In this document: in pieces, positions 9,912 through 21,919 of the stretch | Numbering within the stretch: the first letter of the stretch is position 1 | Layout of the letters: the number at the start of each line of letters is the position of its first letter | NCBI GenBank assembly: GCA_949752745.1 | Contig: OX457033.1 | Coordinates: forward strand, 12,385,301-12,449,300 | DNA from: Protula sp. h YS-2021 | Taxonomy: Eukaryota > Annelida > Polychaeta > Sabellida > Serpulidae | Direction of reading: 5' to 3' | DNA length: 64,000 nt | Translations under genes and position numbers: made by a program | The notes under the pieces: generated by a model | Told to the model about the DNA's origin: nothing | What the model saw: the letters and a program-made list of their open reading frames with translations, nothing else | Databases searched by the model: none

Positions 9912-12900
9912 TTGATTGATTGATTGGTTTAACGACACTAGCAGCCCGTTAGGGTCATATTGTGTCAGTTCTGTTGCTATAGGAAGACTCGGTTGAAATT
10001 AAAATCAATTAAAATGGACAAAACAAGTAATGTATACATCTAAAATCAACTAAATTCAATTTAAATCTTGCTGTACAAGTGTATTTCTTTCAGAAAAGAA
10101 ATAATTTTGCTTGGTGCTACCTTTGTAAAAAGGTCTTTCATGGAGTTCGCACTGTAGTAGCGTGAACGAATGTTCTGAAAATCTACGCAGTTGAGTAGAA
10201 TATATTTTGCAGTCAAACGTTCTTGACAACCAATACATTGTGGAGGAGCATCGCCTCTCAAAAGATATCCGTGGGTGATGTATGTGTGGCCGATTCGAAC
10301 TCTATGCATAACCGTTGTGTCGCGAATACTGCCAAGAGCTAGGTGTTTTTGTCCAACTGTTGGTTGGATTTGAAAGAGTTTGTTATATCTTTGTTCGTTC
10401 CATTTTTGTTGCGAAAGGTTTTTTACATAACTTGTAATATGGGGTTTGAAATCGGAGTATGGTATGAGAAGGTCGGATTAGTTGTAGTTTAGCGCCTCTT
10501 TTGCTGCCTGGTCCGCAGCTTCATTACCCGGTATGCCCACGTGGCTTGGCACCCAGCAAAATACTAGGGATTTGTCTTGTTTGACTGCCCTTTCGTAACG
10601 TTCTATTAGGTCTAGAATCATTGTGTTCGACACTTGCAGATTTTCTAGTGACTGTAAGACCGATAAGGAATCGACACAGATAACGAATTTTTTGTACCTA
10701 CAGATCTTGATAATTTCCATGGCTAGTTGGAGTGCCCGAACCTCCGCGGAAAAGATGGAGGAGCCGTTTGGTAATCTTGTTTTAAGGGTATTTGATTTTG
10801 TAACTATTGAGGCAGCAACTTGGTTATCGAGCTTAGATCCGTCTGTGTATATGAAATAATAGTGAGGGTAGGTTTCCTTTATCTCAGCAAACCTAACTTT
10901 GAATTCTTCAGCATTTGTTGTGTCTTTAAAAAAGTTTGTCAGAGTTTTGTTTATGGTTGGCCTTTGTATTTTCCATGTTGGGTATTTTTAAACTTTCAAG
11001 TTTGCAATTTGCTCAACTTTGATTCCAGCATTATTAAGGTGGTTCCGGATTCTAGTGCCAAAGGGTACGATAACCCTAGGGCGTGTGCTTAAGATTTCTG
11101 AATGGTCTTTTTCGAACACTGCCTTATGGGTCGGGTTTTCTTTGTTTGCGTATAGTTTAACTGCGTATTGCACTGACAGTTTGATTCGTTGGATATCTAG
11201 TGGTTGTTCATTTGATTCAACCTGAAGGCTTTCCGCAGGTGACGTTCTGAAGGCGTTAAGGCAGAGGCGAAGGCCTTGATTTTGTATTGGGTTCAACATC
11301 TTCAAGTACGAAGGCCTGGCTGATCCGTAGACGATGCTACCATAATCTATTCTAGATCTTATTAATGATCTATACAGTTTTAATTTAGTACTGGTATCTG
11401 CTCCCCAGTCTTGAGCGGAGACGACTCGCAGCAGATTGAGTGCCTTTTGACATTTCCTCTTCACGTCTTTTATGTGGGGAATAAAATTTAGCTTCGAGTC
11501 CAGAATTAGACCAAGGGATTTGTTTTCCTTTACTACAGGGTGTTTGATAAGTATAAAATGGGATCGTCGTGTGGCTTTCGCTTGTTGCAAAAGTGCATAC
11601 AAACTGTTTTGGTTTGCGAAAACTTGAAACCATTTTGGTCAGCCCATTTTTGAAGCGAGTTTATATTTTGCTGGAGGCGACGCTCGATAAGATTCATATT
11701 CTTGCCTCTGGCAGACATTGCAAAGTCGTCTACAAAGAGTAAGCTGTCTATTCCCTGTTTAGTTGCGCCTTTGATACTATTGATTTTGATTAGAAATAAC
11801 AGAATTGATAGAATACAGCCTTGAGGATAGCCCTCTTCTTGCTCAAAATAATCCGAAAAAATGGAACCGAGACGGACTTTAAACCGCCTGTCATTTAAAA
11901 ACGCTTGAATGAATTGAGGAAGGTGACCTCGTACCCCAAGGTCGTAGAGATCTTGCATGACCCCGTGTTTCCAAGCCGTGTCGTAAGCTTTTACTAGATC
12001 GAAGAAAACAGTGACGACATGTTCGTTATTGATAAAACCTTCTCTTATAAATGATTCGAGTCTAACCAGGTGATCTATGGTACTTCTTTCTTTTCTAAAG
12101 CCGCTTTGGATGTCAGTAAGCAGATGGTTTTTCTCTTAATACCAAATTAGTCTTGCGGCTATCATTCGCTCTAGTGTTTTGCACAATGAACTTGTCAGGG
12201 ATATTGGGCGGTAATTTTGGGGATTAGTAGAATCCTTATTAGGTTTTCGGATTGGTATGATAGTGGCTTCTTTCCATATTTCAGGAAAGTGTCCTGTGGT
12301 CTAGACTTGGTTGAGTAGTTCGAAGAGGACTTCAAGAGTTTCCTCAGGTAGGTGTTTTAGAACCTGGTAGTGCAGGTCGTCTGGTCCGGAGGCTGTGTCA
12401 TGTGAGTTGTGTATAGCGTCTTTTAATTCCGCTGAGGTAAAGGTGCTATTATACTGTTCCAAATTATTTGAGGTGAAGTCTATTGGTATTTGTTCTTTAA
12501 TTTCTTTTATTTGACGGAACGCAAGAGAGTAATTTTCAGATGAAGAATTGAACTGAAAGGTTCGACCAAAGGTATTTGCTATTTCGTCGGATTTTGTGTT
12601 AGTTTGGTTGTTTGTAGTGAGGTGGTTTATGGGTTTTGAGATGTTTTTACCAGATATTTTTCGAATTATCTCCCATACTTTTTTTGGTTGAATTGTTTTT
12701 GTTCAATTTGGAGATATATTCCGCCCAGGTTTGCTTTTTGCTTGTTTTGATGGTTCTGCGTGCTTCGGCACGTAGCCTTTTGTATTCAAGTTTGGTACTA
12801 TTGTCCGGGCTGCTGAGAATTGGCGCAGAGCTGTTTTCCGCATGGCTATTGCTTTTTTGCAATCGTCGTTAAACCAAGGCTTTTGTTGTTTTTTAGGATT

Positions 12901-13285
12901 TCCGGAAGTTTTAGGTATGGTTTTTTCCATGATTGCCTGGATTAGAGCCGTAAAAAATAAAATCGGGTCGTCGTCGTGTGTAAACTGGTTGATTTTAATG
13001 GCCTTTTTGCAGAGTTCCTGGAACAGTGACCAATCTGCTTTGTGGAATTTCCACTTTGGTAATCCTTTTTGTTGCTGTGGATCTAGTGGTTTTAATAAAA
13101 TGGGGAAGTGGTCGCTGCCATAAGTGTCGTCCAAGATTTCCCACTTAAAATTTAAAAACAAATTACTAGGTGCCATTGTAAGGTCGATTGAGGTTTTTGA
13201 ACCAGTGCCAAGATGTAGGTATGTAGGAGATTTATCGTTGTAAAGTGAGAGATTGTATGAATTTAGTAGGTTTTCAATTAGTTTT
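9912..13285 (-). mobile_element. LINE copy 1 (RT, RNase H, part of endonuclease), 5'-truncated
   Basis: This is a minus-strand non-LTR retrotransposon ending in a (TTGA)n tail at 9911-9927 as read on the plus strand. From its 5' side it carries the end of an APE-type endonuclease (about 13285-13060) with the conserved GSDHFPI motif at about 13098-13118, then a linker, RT (about 12640-11000), RNase H (about 10900-10480) and a C-terminal zinc knuckle. RNase H in such LINEs points to the I clade in the broad sense. The frame is broken by stops at 12136-12138, near 12301 and near 10478, and by small deletions near 11535 and 10985. It shares very high identity with copy 2 at 38.8 kb. It sits inside the DIRS recombinase with an 11-bp target duplication and is truncated within the endonuclease. 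Confidence 0.9.
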
Positions 13286-13296
13286 CATTAGCATGA
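13286..13296. repeat. Target-site duplication, right copy (LINE copy 1)
   Basis: cattagcatga, the partner of 9901-9911. Confidence 0.85.
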
Positions 13297-13602
13297 AAAA
13301 GGGTCTACGAAAGATGAAAGTCCACTTCTTGTTAGCTATTCGATAAAGCTGTCACTGTAGACACTATTAGTCGGTGGATTAAAACAGTTTTGAAGCTTTC
13401 AGGTGTGGATATTGTTAAATTTTCAGCACATTCCAAGCGAAGTGCTAGAACTTCAAAAGTTGAAAAAGGAGGGGGTGGGCCAGTTGATGAAATATTGTTG
13501 AACGTTGGATGGGCCACAGAAAACAGATTTAGAAAATTTTATAGAAGGCCTGTTACTATTGATAGCAGCACTTTTGAGCAAGAAGCGTTGAAAATCAATT
13601 GA
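13297..13602 (+). pseudogene. DIRS-like tyrosine recombinase, C-terminal part
   Basis: The frame reads VTVDTISRWIKTVLKLSG, then FSAHSKRSARTSK and a GW..ENRFRKFYRRPV segment, ending at TGA 13600-13602. The H-S-x-R box and the GW plus F-x-K-FY pair are the catalytic C-terminal signature of DIRS tyrosine recombinases; the terminal Tyr is plausibly the FY in RKFYRRP. The usual HSTR appears here as HSKR. The part after 13345 is open, but one stop lies near 13335. Removing the LINE and one target copy makes it follow on from the frame ending at 9911. Confidence 0.85.
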
Positions 13603-13850
13603 CCTCTGTATATATGTAACTAGCATGCATATGGTTATGGACAATTACTGAAAAAACGAAAAGAACTACGCTGTATTTCTCTAAAGGGCCAAAACCGCCC
13701 TCGTATAGGCTTTCAAATCTCCGGGAATCTGCTTGTCACGTAACATGACAAACGAGGAGAAATTAAAACTTGACATGACGCTCGGAGAAATTCCAATCAA
13801 CCTTCAGGTAAGTCCCTCGGTTAATTTTTAAGTACTTGGGAAACAAAAAC
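13603..13850 (+). other. Probable DIRS 3' non-coding end
   Basis: This follows the recombinase stop. It contains a GC-richer block (caaaaccgccctcgtatagg, aacatgacaaacgaggagaa) ending near aggtaagtccctcgg. DIRS elements carry inverted and internal complementary repeats here, but I could not pair this with a 5' end, so the boundary is a guess. Confidence 0.3.
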
Positions 13851-14280
13851 AATCGTGACAGCCGGTATTATACAAAGCGACAAGAGATGCAAAACGTTTT
13901 TTTGCCATACCCGAAACCTAAAGGAGAGGAAGAAAATGCAAAACATAGACTAGAGCCTGTAATCGAAGACACGATCAATTGAACATAAAAATAAACGATA
14001 TGCATTGTTTGCTGAAAGGTAGGTTCATCATTTTCTGTAATTGATTTTAAAGAACATATAAAGAGGCAATACAAATTTATAATTCGTGTAACTTTTGTTA
14101 AGTCCCCTAAGTAGTCTTAATATGGGACTGAACAACAGAGTGCACGAATCTGCGCAAAAGATTGCGCTTGGTGAAACCCTCAGCTCACAATTGACTGTAA
14201 TGATGCACATTGATGATACCGGGACCGAAATTTACGTAATGATGCACGGTAATCTTCGCTATAGCGTTGTCGCTCTCATT

Positions 14281-14283
14281 CGC

Positions 14284-14329
<46 letters not shown>

Positions 14330-14361
14330 CCGACAGACAGACAGACAGACAGACAGACAGA
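14281..14361. repeat. (GA)n followed by (ACAG)n microsatellite
   Basis: Compound simple repeat: about 20 GA units with one AAAG break, then about eight ACAG units. The flanking ORFs on both strands are repeat translations. Confidence 0.95.
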
Positions 14362-15192
14362 GAAAAGATAGATTTACATCAGTTAACTGTAGTGTATACA
14401 TGCCTCTCAGCCAAGAACAAGCAACTGACAAACTGTTGCTCATGCTCGCATAGAGATACATTGCTTTGCAATATTTTTATAGAGAATAGAGAATAATTTA
14501 TTTTCATAACTCATATTTGCAGCGGAAACTAAAACAGGAAATACAGCCGCATTTGTATGTAGCTCGCTTAAATGAACGCTGCTACGAAATAATAGTGAAA
14601 CCCCTCACTAAACACAGAAGAAAGGCGTCGACACTCAACGCAACAAGATGCATTAAGGAAGAAGTACAGTTGTACAATTTACGAAAGTTCTAGACACTAA
14701 AAGGATACAATGACAATGTGTTGCGAGAAAAGGCATTGAAAAAGAATGTTGATAAGGTAAAGAATAAAATTTAGATTTTTGTGATGAAGTTTCAAATGCC
14801 ATTAGGCCTCAATGTAGCATTATTGGTTTATTATTGCAATAAATTTTGCTGGAAGTAAAAATACTAGTTGCTTTAAAAAATTAGGGACCAAATTGTATAT
14901 ATTTGAGTTCTAGAAAGATTCCATTGAATTCAGAGCAGAGATAACGAATGGCAAATTTTTTTCTTCCAAAAGTGTGAACATCTTTGGTTTTCAAATTGCG
15001 TCGGCGTCATTCGTCGGCGTCAAAATTTCCATAGTATTTGCATAAGAACGCGAATATAAGTAACACTTCAGAGACATTTGACAAAAGATTTAATTGAAGA
15101 AATTTAAATGTAACAGCTTGCAGCTGTCAGTGCGTTTTGTTTCCATATGTGCTCGGGAAAATCTTAGCCAATGATCCTAGTCAAATACGCCT
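14362..15192. other. Intergenic stretch, nothing supported
   Basis: AT-rich, no credible ORF. A local doublet tcgtcggcgtc near 15000-15020 is the only structure I noticed. Confidence 0.4.
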
Positions 15193-16072
15193 ATACAGTA
15201 AATTATGGGTGACAAAAATGCCATAATATAATTTATGATTTCAAGCCGTCCTGTGAACACGAAAAAAACACGCAGGTGGGATTTTTATAAATTTCTTGTA
15301 CCGCCAATGTTTAATTAATATATTTACAATTATTTAACATCAATACAATTACGCAACATCAGTACAATTACGTAACATCAATCCAATTACGTAACATCAA
15401 TAATTGATAGATGTAAAACAATAAAGAAGAATTACATCACACATATTTATAAGAAAGAAAAAATATAATTCACTGATCCAAAATTTGTCTGGGGGTCAAA
15501 CAAATTGAAATCCCCCACCGTAACAAAACAATATATGGAGGCGATGGGGCGGAGGAGGGATTTAAACAAATTTATTTCTTAGCTTAATTATATAAAATGT
15601 GTTACACGCGAGGAGAGTAAAATGAATGAGGTTGCTGAATGCTTAACAGCTACCCTCATTGAGTACAGATAATTTTAGACCAATCAAATCAGAGGGACGG
15701 CTTATTCATAAATCCGTCTAGGTCAGTGGGCGGACCTAAACGGCAATTTATGATTTCAAGCCGTCCTGTGAACACGAAAAAAACACGCAGGTGGGATTTT
15801 TATAAATTTCTTGTACCGCCAATGTTTAATCAATATATTTACAATTATTTAACATCAATACAATTACGCAACATCAGTACAATTACGTAACATCAATCCA
15901 ATTACGTAACATCAATAATTGATAGATGTAAAAAAATAAAGAAGAATTACATCACACATATTTATAAGAAAGAAAAAATATAATTCACTGATCCAAAATT
16001 TGTCTGGGGGTCAAACAAATTGAAATCCCCACATACAGTAAATTATGGGTGACAAAAATGCCATAATATAAT
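15193..16072. repeat. Element with terminal direct repeats inside a 40-bp flank duplication (A-B-C-B-A)
   Basis: An exact 40-bp segment (atacagtaaattatgggtga through ccataatataat) occurs at 15193-15232 and 16033-16072. Between them lie two nearly identical 285-bp blocks, 15230-15517 and 15745-16032, separated by about 230 bp of unique sequence. The blocks contain a small tandem array of an approximately 17-bp unit (attacgtaacatcaatc-like, four copies). The layout resembles a miniature LTR element, but the ends are not TG/CA and 40 bp is too long for a normal target duplication. A diverged, inverted copy of block plus spacer lies at 33655-34095. Confidence 0.75.
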
Positions 16073-16485
16073 ATTTCAGACGCCCTAAAAGCTATGCTTG
16101 CGATGCAAACAGCATCATGTAAACATTTAATTTTATTTTATTATCAGTGCATAAAATATCAGCGATCGAATTCAGTCAAGCATGCCAAAATATAAAAGCA
16201 ATACAAAAATTTTTAGATACCCTTAAAGCTATGGTAACTAACCAAACTGCCTCACGCAAGCATTGAAATGCATTTAATCATCAGTTCAAAAATAATAGCG
16301 ATTGAATTCAATCGAAGTTTAACTTTCTGTGTTTCTGTGTATGGCTGTTTTTCACTGAAAATTGCTGTTGTAAGATTAGCTCATGTTCAAAGTATAGCAT
16401 GCCTCGTTTTGAGTTAATACGTCATACAAGATGCTTGCCTGTGAGATCGCTATACATGAAGAAGTTCAAAATAAACACTGTGTAG
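16073..16485. other. Intergenic stretch, nothing supported
   Basis: AT-rich. It holds a loose duplication of an ataaaatatcagcgatcgaattcagtc-like segment (around 16147 and 16285). No gene seen. Confidence 0.4.
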
Positions 16486-19101
16486 AACTAGAGAGGCCAG
16501 TGCACACAAAACATAAGAGTGCAGGCTTATATTACACACTTTCAATCGATACCTACTTAATTTCTTGTTTTTGTGAACAAAAACAAATGTCTCCCCGACT
16601 AAACCCATGACACCCCCCCCCCAAAACTGAAAAAAAATATTCATTTCTGCAAACATAACCTTCATTCATTGTAAAAAACTCAAAATAAACCAAATAGATG
16701 GTGGTCACTGAAACAGATATAAACTAGAGCGGCCAGTGCACACAAAACATAGGAGTACAGGCTTATGTTATACACTTTCAGTCGATACCTACTTAGTTTT
16801 TTTGTTTTTGTAAACAAAAACAAATGTCTCCCCGACCAAACCCATGATCCCACCCCAAAAAAAAAAATCCTGTTTTTTTTAATTACTGAAATAAAATATT
16901 CATTTCTGCAAACATAACCTTAATTCATTGTAAAAGAACTCAAACTAATACCAAACAGATGGTGGTCACTAAAACATATAAATGGACGTCTTTTTTCATC
17001 AGAGTCTGGAAGGTGGTCGCTAAAACGGGTTTTACTGCAGGCCCTTCTTATCCAGATCTGAAGTTGGTCACTATAGTAGTTTTGCTGTACGCTACATTTT
17101 CTATCCGGGTCTGGAAGTTGGTCAAGACAGGCAGGTTTTATCGTACGTCTTTTTACCCGAATCTGGAAGGGGTCACGACAAACGGGTCTTACTTTTTATC
17201 CAGGTCTTGAAGGCGGTCGGTTTTTTTTTTTGCTAACCATCATCCTCCGCAGGCCCCCCCCCCCCCAGCTATTTAATGTAGGTCCAACTATAAACACAAT
17301 TCTAACCCTTTCACCCAAGGCAACGGTAACGGTCTGTATCCTAAGTGTAGTTATAGCCATGATATACTACCTTGTCTTCGCACATTCCCATAGGCCAAAC
17401 AGCACTAGAAAGGCATTCTTCATAACTGCGCATCAGATGACGCACCTCGGTGGGAGAGGGGGGGGGTGCATTTCGGTGCCAAAATGGTGAGCTGCTTCTC
17501 ATAACAAAAGATGTCAGATGACCCACTTTAATAGCGAAAAATGCTTCCGCAAACAATGCCAATCGATACAAAATAGCTCCTATATATAGAACACCTTGGC
17601 AACCGAATCAAGTATGCGCGAAACAAAAATCAATAGCTAGAGCTGCTTAGACCTATAGCATTCCATGACCTCGAAGATAACGACTCCATCATGCACCACA
17701 ACTGACACTGACCCCTGACTGAGTGGCATGTTACATAACAGCCGTAGATGAGAAACGCACAAAAAGCTTAATTTCAGGCACTAACAAATAGCAATGGACC
17801 GGCAGTAATGCTGTCACTGTTTTGAAGCTTTCTAAAGAATGCAGGAACACTCGAGAATCTTCTGAAATCCCCAGCGTAGATAACACCTATGCTTAGATAA
17901 CAAAGGAGCCAAAAAATGGGGAGGCGGGGGGGGGGGGGAGGGGGGAGGGGGGAGGAGTGTTGACGTTATGCACCTTTCTTGATTTTCTACACGAGTTTAA
18001 TAATGTTTAACCAAAACCGTGCGACTTATCCGAGGAATAACTACACCAAATTTAAAGTCGATCCGACTTTCGATGTCGAGAAATTTTGCTTAAGAGCACA
18101 TAATTTTTTTCCCGTCAAAAGTTGAAACAGTCGTCTGACTGAACCAAAGAATATCCATATAAAATTTTAAGTCGAAATGACTTTCCGTTATAGAGATATT
18201 ATGCATACAAGATCTGGTTCTAAATATACACATATTTTACGCGATGACGTCACACGTGGCACTCGTTCGTTCTACTCGCGAAAAAAATTTAAAGTTTCTT
18301 TCGGACCTACCAAGCAATAATCCCACCAAGTGTCAACTTTCTCCAATGTTCCGCAGCTGAGAAATTTCGGACACAAGATTTTTACGTGATGACGTCATAC
18401 AAATGCCCTAATCACGTGACATGCGTGAAAAGTTAGGACTTTCCGTTATCGAGATATTTTGTACACAAGATCTTGTTCCAAATATATACATATTTTACGT
18501 GATGACGTCATACGCCGCTTTCGTTCGTTCTACTCGCGAAAAAATTCTGTAGATTCTTTCGGACCTACCAAGCAACAATCCCACCAAGTTTCAACTTTCT
18601 CTGATGTTCAGCAGCTGAGAAATTTCGCACACAAGATTTTTACGCAATGACGTCATACGCCCGCCCTAATCACGTTAAAAGTTGACAGAACCGTCCGACT
18701 GACCCAAGGAATGTTCATATAAAATTTGAAGTCGATAGGACTTTCCGTTATCGAGATATTTTGTACACAAGATCTTGTTCAAAATACATGCATATTTTAC
18801 GTGATGACGTCATACGCCGCATTCGTTCGTTCTACTCGCGAAAAAATTCTGTAGAGTCTTTCGGACCTACCAAGCAACAATCCCACCAAGTTTCAACTTT
18901 CTCCGATGTTCAGCGGCAGCGAAATTTCGCACACAAGATTTTTACGTAATGACGTCATACGTCTGCCCTAATCAAGTGACGTACGTCAAAAGTTGATAGA
19001 ACCGTCCGACCTAACCAAGGGATAAATCGATCAAGTTTGAAGTCGATCGGACGTTTCGTTCTCGAGATATCTTGCACACAACACTTTGTTCACAACAGAC
19101 T

Positions 19102-19172
<71 letters not shown>

Positions 19173-19252
19173 ACACACACACGTACACACATACACACAC
19201 ACAGAACGTACAAACACTATATGTCTCCCCTTGGTCGTGGAGACATAATAAG
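16486..19252 (+). repeat. 2.4-kb non-coding repeat, copy 1 (head duplicated)
   Basis: The head (gagcggccagtgcacacaaa, a TTGTTTTTG/CAAAAACAA hairpin and ATGTCTCCCCGAC) occurs twice, at 16486-16723 and 16724-16965. Then come the body (ggtggtcgctaaaacggg; aaggcaacggtaacggt; a G-run near 17926-17957) and three roughly 260-305-bp monomers (each starting near gactttccgttatcgagata at 18180, 18439 and 18740). A (AC)n array (19084-19203) and a terminal hairpin (19220-19247) close it. Six TGACGTCA palindromes lie in the monomers. Short ORFs throughout are not conserved between copies. The family recurs at 19253 and 30242. Confidence 0.85.
19084..19203. repeat. (AC)n microsatellite of repeat copy 1
   Basis: Long AC array with a few interruptions (AG, GT, AT) before agaacgtacaaacac. 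The same position and flanks are seen in the other two copies. Confidence 0.95.
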
Positions 19253-21433
19253 CATCTTTTTTCATCGGAGTCTGGAAGGTGGTCGCTAAAACGGGTTTTA
19301 CTGTAGGCCCCTCTTATCCAGATCTGAAGTTGGTCACTATAGCAGTTTTACTGTACGTTACATTTTTATCCGGGTCTGAAAGGTGGTCAAGACAGGCAGG
19401 TTTTACCGTACGTCTTTTTACCTGAAAGTGGAAGGGGTCAGGACAAACGGTTCTTACGTTACATCTTTTTATCCAGGTCTTGAAGGCGGTCGGGATTTTT
19501 TTTTTGCTAACCATCAACCTCCACACGCCCCTCCCCCCAGCTATTTGCTGTAGGTCCGACTATAAACACAACTCTGACCCTTTAACCCAAGGCAACGGTA
19601 ACGGTTTGTACCCTAAGTGTAGCTATAGCCATGACATACTACCTTGTCTTCGCACATTCCCATCGGCCAAATAGCACTAGGAAGGCATTCTTCATAACTG
19701 CGCATCAGATGACGCACCTCGGTGGGGGAAGGGGGAGGCATTTCGTTGGCAAAATGGTGAGCTGCTCCTCATAACACAAGATATCGGACGACCCAATTTA
19801 ATAGCGAAAAATGCTTCAGCAAACAATGCTAATTGATACAACATGGCTCCTATATATAGCACATCTTGGCAACCTAATCAAGTATGCGGCGAAAAAAAAT
19901 CAATAGCTAGAGCTGATTAGAGCTATAATACGACAATAGCATTCCATGAACTCGTAGATAACGACTCCATCATGCACCGCAACTGACACTGACCCCTGTC
20001 TGAGTGGCACGTAACAGCCATAGAAGAGAAATGCACAAAAAGCTCAATTTCAGGCAATAACAAATAGCAATGGACCGACAATAATGCTGTTACTGTTTTG
20101 AAGCTTTCTAAAGAATGCAGGAACACTAGAGAATCTTCCGGAAAATCTTCCGAAATCCCCAGCGCAGTAAACACCCATGCATAGATAACAAAGCAGCCAA
20201 AAAATGGGGAGGCTGGGGTGGGGGGGGGGGTGGTGTTGACGTTATGCACCTTTCTTGATTTTCTATACGAGTTTAATAATGTTTAACAAAACCATGTGAC
20301 TTATCCGAGGAATAACTACATCAAATTTAAAGTCGATCCGACTTTCCGATGTCGAGATATTTTTTTTAAGAACAGATAACTTTTTACACGTCAAAAGTTG
20401 AAACAGCCGTCTAACTGAACCAAGGAATATCCATATAAAATTTTAAGTCGATATGACTTTCCGTTATCGAGATATTACGCATAAAAGATCTGGTTCAAAA
20501 TATACATATTTTACGCGATGACGTCATACGCCGCTTTCGTTCGTTCTACTTGCGAAAAATTTTAAAGTTTCTTTCGGACCTACCAAGCAATAATCCGACC
20601 AAGTTTCAGCTTTCTCCGGCGTCCAGCAGCTGAGAAATTTCGCACACAAGATTTTTACGCAATGACGTCATACACCTGCCCTAAGAAGGTGACACGCCAA
20701 AAATTGATAGAACAGTCCGGCTGACCCAAGGAATATTCATATAACATTTGAAGTCGATAGGACTTTCCGTTATCGAGATATTTTGCACACAAGACCTTGT
20801 TTATAATATATACATATTCTACGTGGTGACGTCATACGCCGCACTCGTTCGTTCTACTCGCGGTAAAATTCTACAGAGTCTTTTGGACCTACCAAGCAAC
20901 AATCCCACCAAGTTTCAACTTTCTCCGACGTTCAGCACCTGAGAAATTTGGCACAAGATTTTTACGTAATGACGTCATACACCTGCCCTAATCACGTGAC
21001 ATGCGTAAAAAGTTGACAGAACCGTCCTACTGACCCAAAGAATATATATATAAAATTTGAAGTCGATAGGACTTTCCGTTATCGAGATATTTTGCACACA
21101 AGACCTTGTTTATAATATATACATATTTTACGTGATGACGTCATACGCCGCATTCGTTCGTTCTACTCGCAAAAAAAAATACATAGGGTCTTTCGGACCA
21201 ACCAAGCAACAATCCCACCAAGTTTCAACTTTCTCCGATGTTCAGCGGCTGAGGAATTTCGCACACAAGATTTTTACGTAATGACGTCATACGCCTGCCT
21301 TAATCACCTGACATGCGCCAAAAATTGATAGAACCGTCCGACCTTACCAAGGAATAATTCGATCAAGTTTGAAGTTGATCCGACGTTTCGTTCTCGAGAT
21401 ATCTTGCACAAAACACTTTGTTCACAACAGACT

Positions 21434-21551
<118 letters not shown>

Positions 21552-21567
21552 GAACGTACAAACACTA

Positions 21568-21595
21568 TATGTCTCCCCTTGGTCGGGGAGACATA
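21568..21595. repeat. Terminal hairpin of the 2.4-kb repeat
   Basis: TATGTCTCCCC, loop ttggtc, GGGGAGACATA: 11 perfectly paired bases. The homologues are 19220-19247 (one mismatch) and 32728-32755 (perfect). GTCGGGGAGACAT is the exact complement of ATGTCTCCCCGAC in the head (16588, 16824, 30345), so it may also serve as the right terminal inverted repeat. Confidence 0.8.
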
Positions 21596-21919
21596 ATTAG
21601 GTTAAAACCAGGTATTTCATTACTGCTAAGCAGCACGGGCAAACCTCACATCATAACATTGCTTACATTTAGGAATACTTGTTTGCATATGCGGATTTAC
21701 CGAACAGCAAGGCAACCAATAAAGTCGACACCGCACCAGAATCGAAGAAATTAAACAGAAAACGGAAACGTAAGAGTTGAGTTTAGCTTCATACCAAAAG
21801 ACTAGTTGAAATGATCGATACAATAAATTTGAATGTTAACTTTAAAAGAGTATATTATAATTTGAAAGCCTTTATGCACTTATTAAGCTGCTTAAAATCA
21901 TAGGTGCTTTAACTTATGT

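Noticed and set aside
10623..11225. Plus-strand ORFs within LINE copy 1 (and 39521-40123 in copy 2)
   Set aside because: They are antisense shadows of the RT/RNase H frame; conservation between the copies is explained by the minus-strand gene.
15360..15420. Regularly spaced attacgtaacatcaat units as a possible CRISPR array
   Set aside because: The repeats are adjacent without distinct spacers, occur within a larger duplicated element, and the genome is eukaryotic.
16450..21281. ORFs with similar peptides such as a QQSHQVSTFSDVQ-containing frame at 18459, 18761, 21057 and 31961
   Set aside because: The similarity comes from the 305-bp non-coding monomers; frames are not maintained between monomers or copies and carry no domain.
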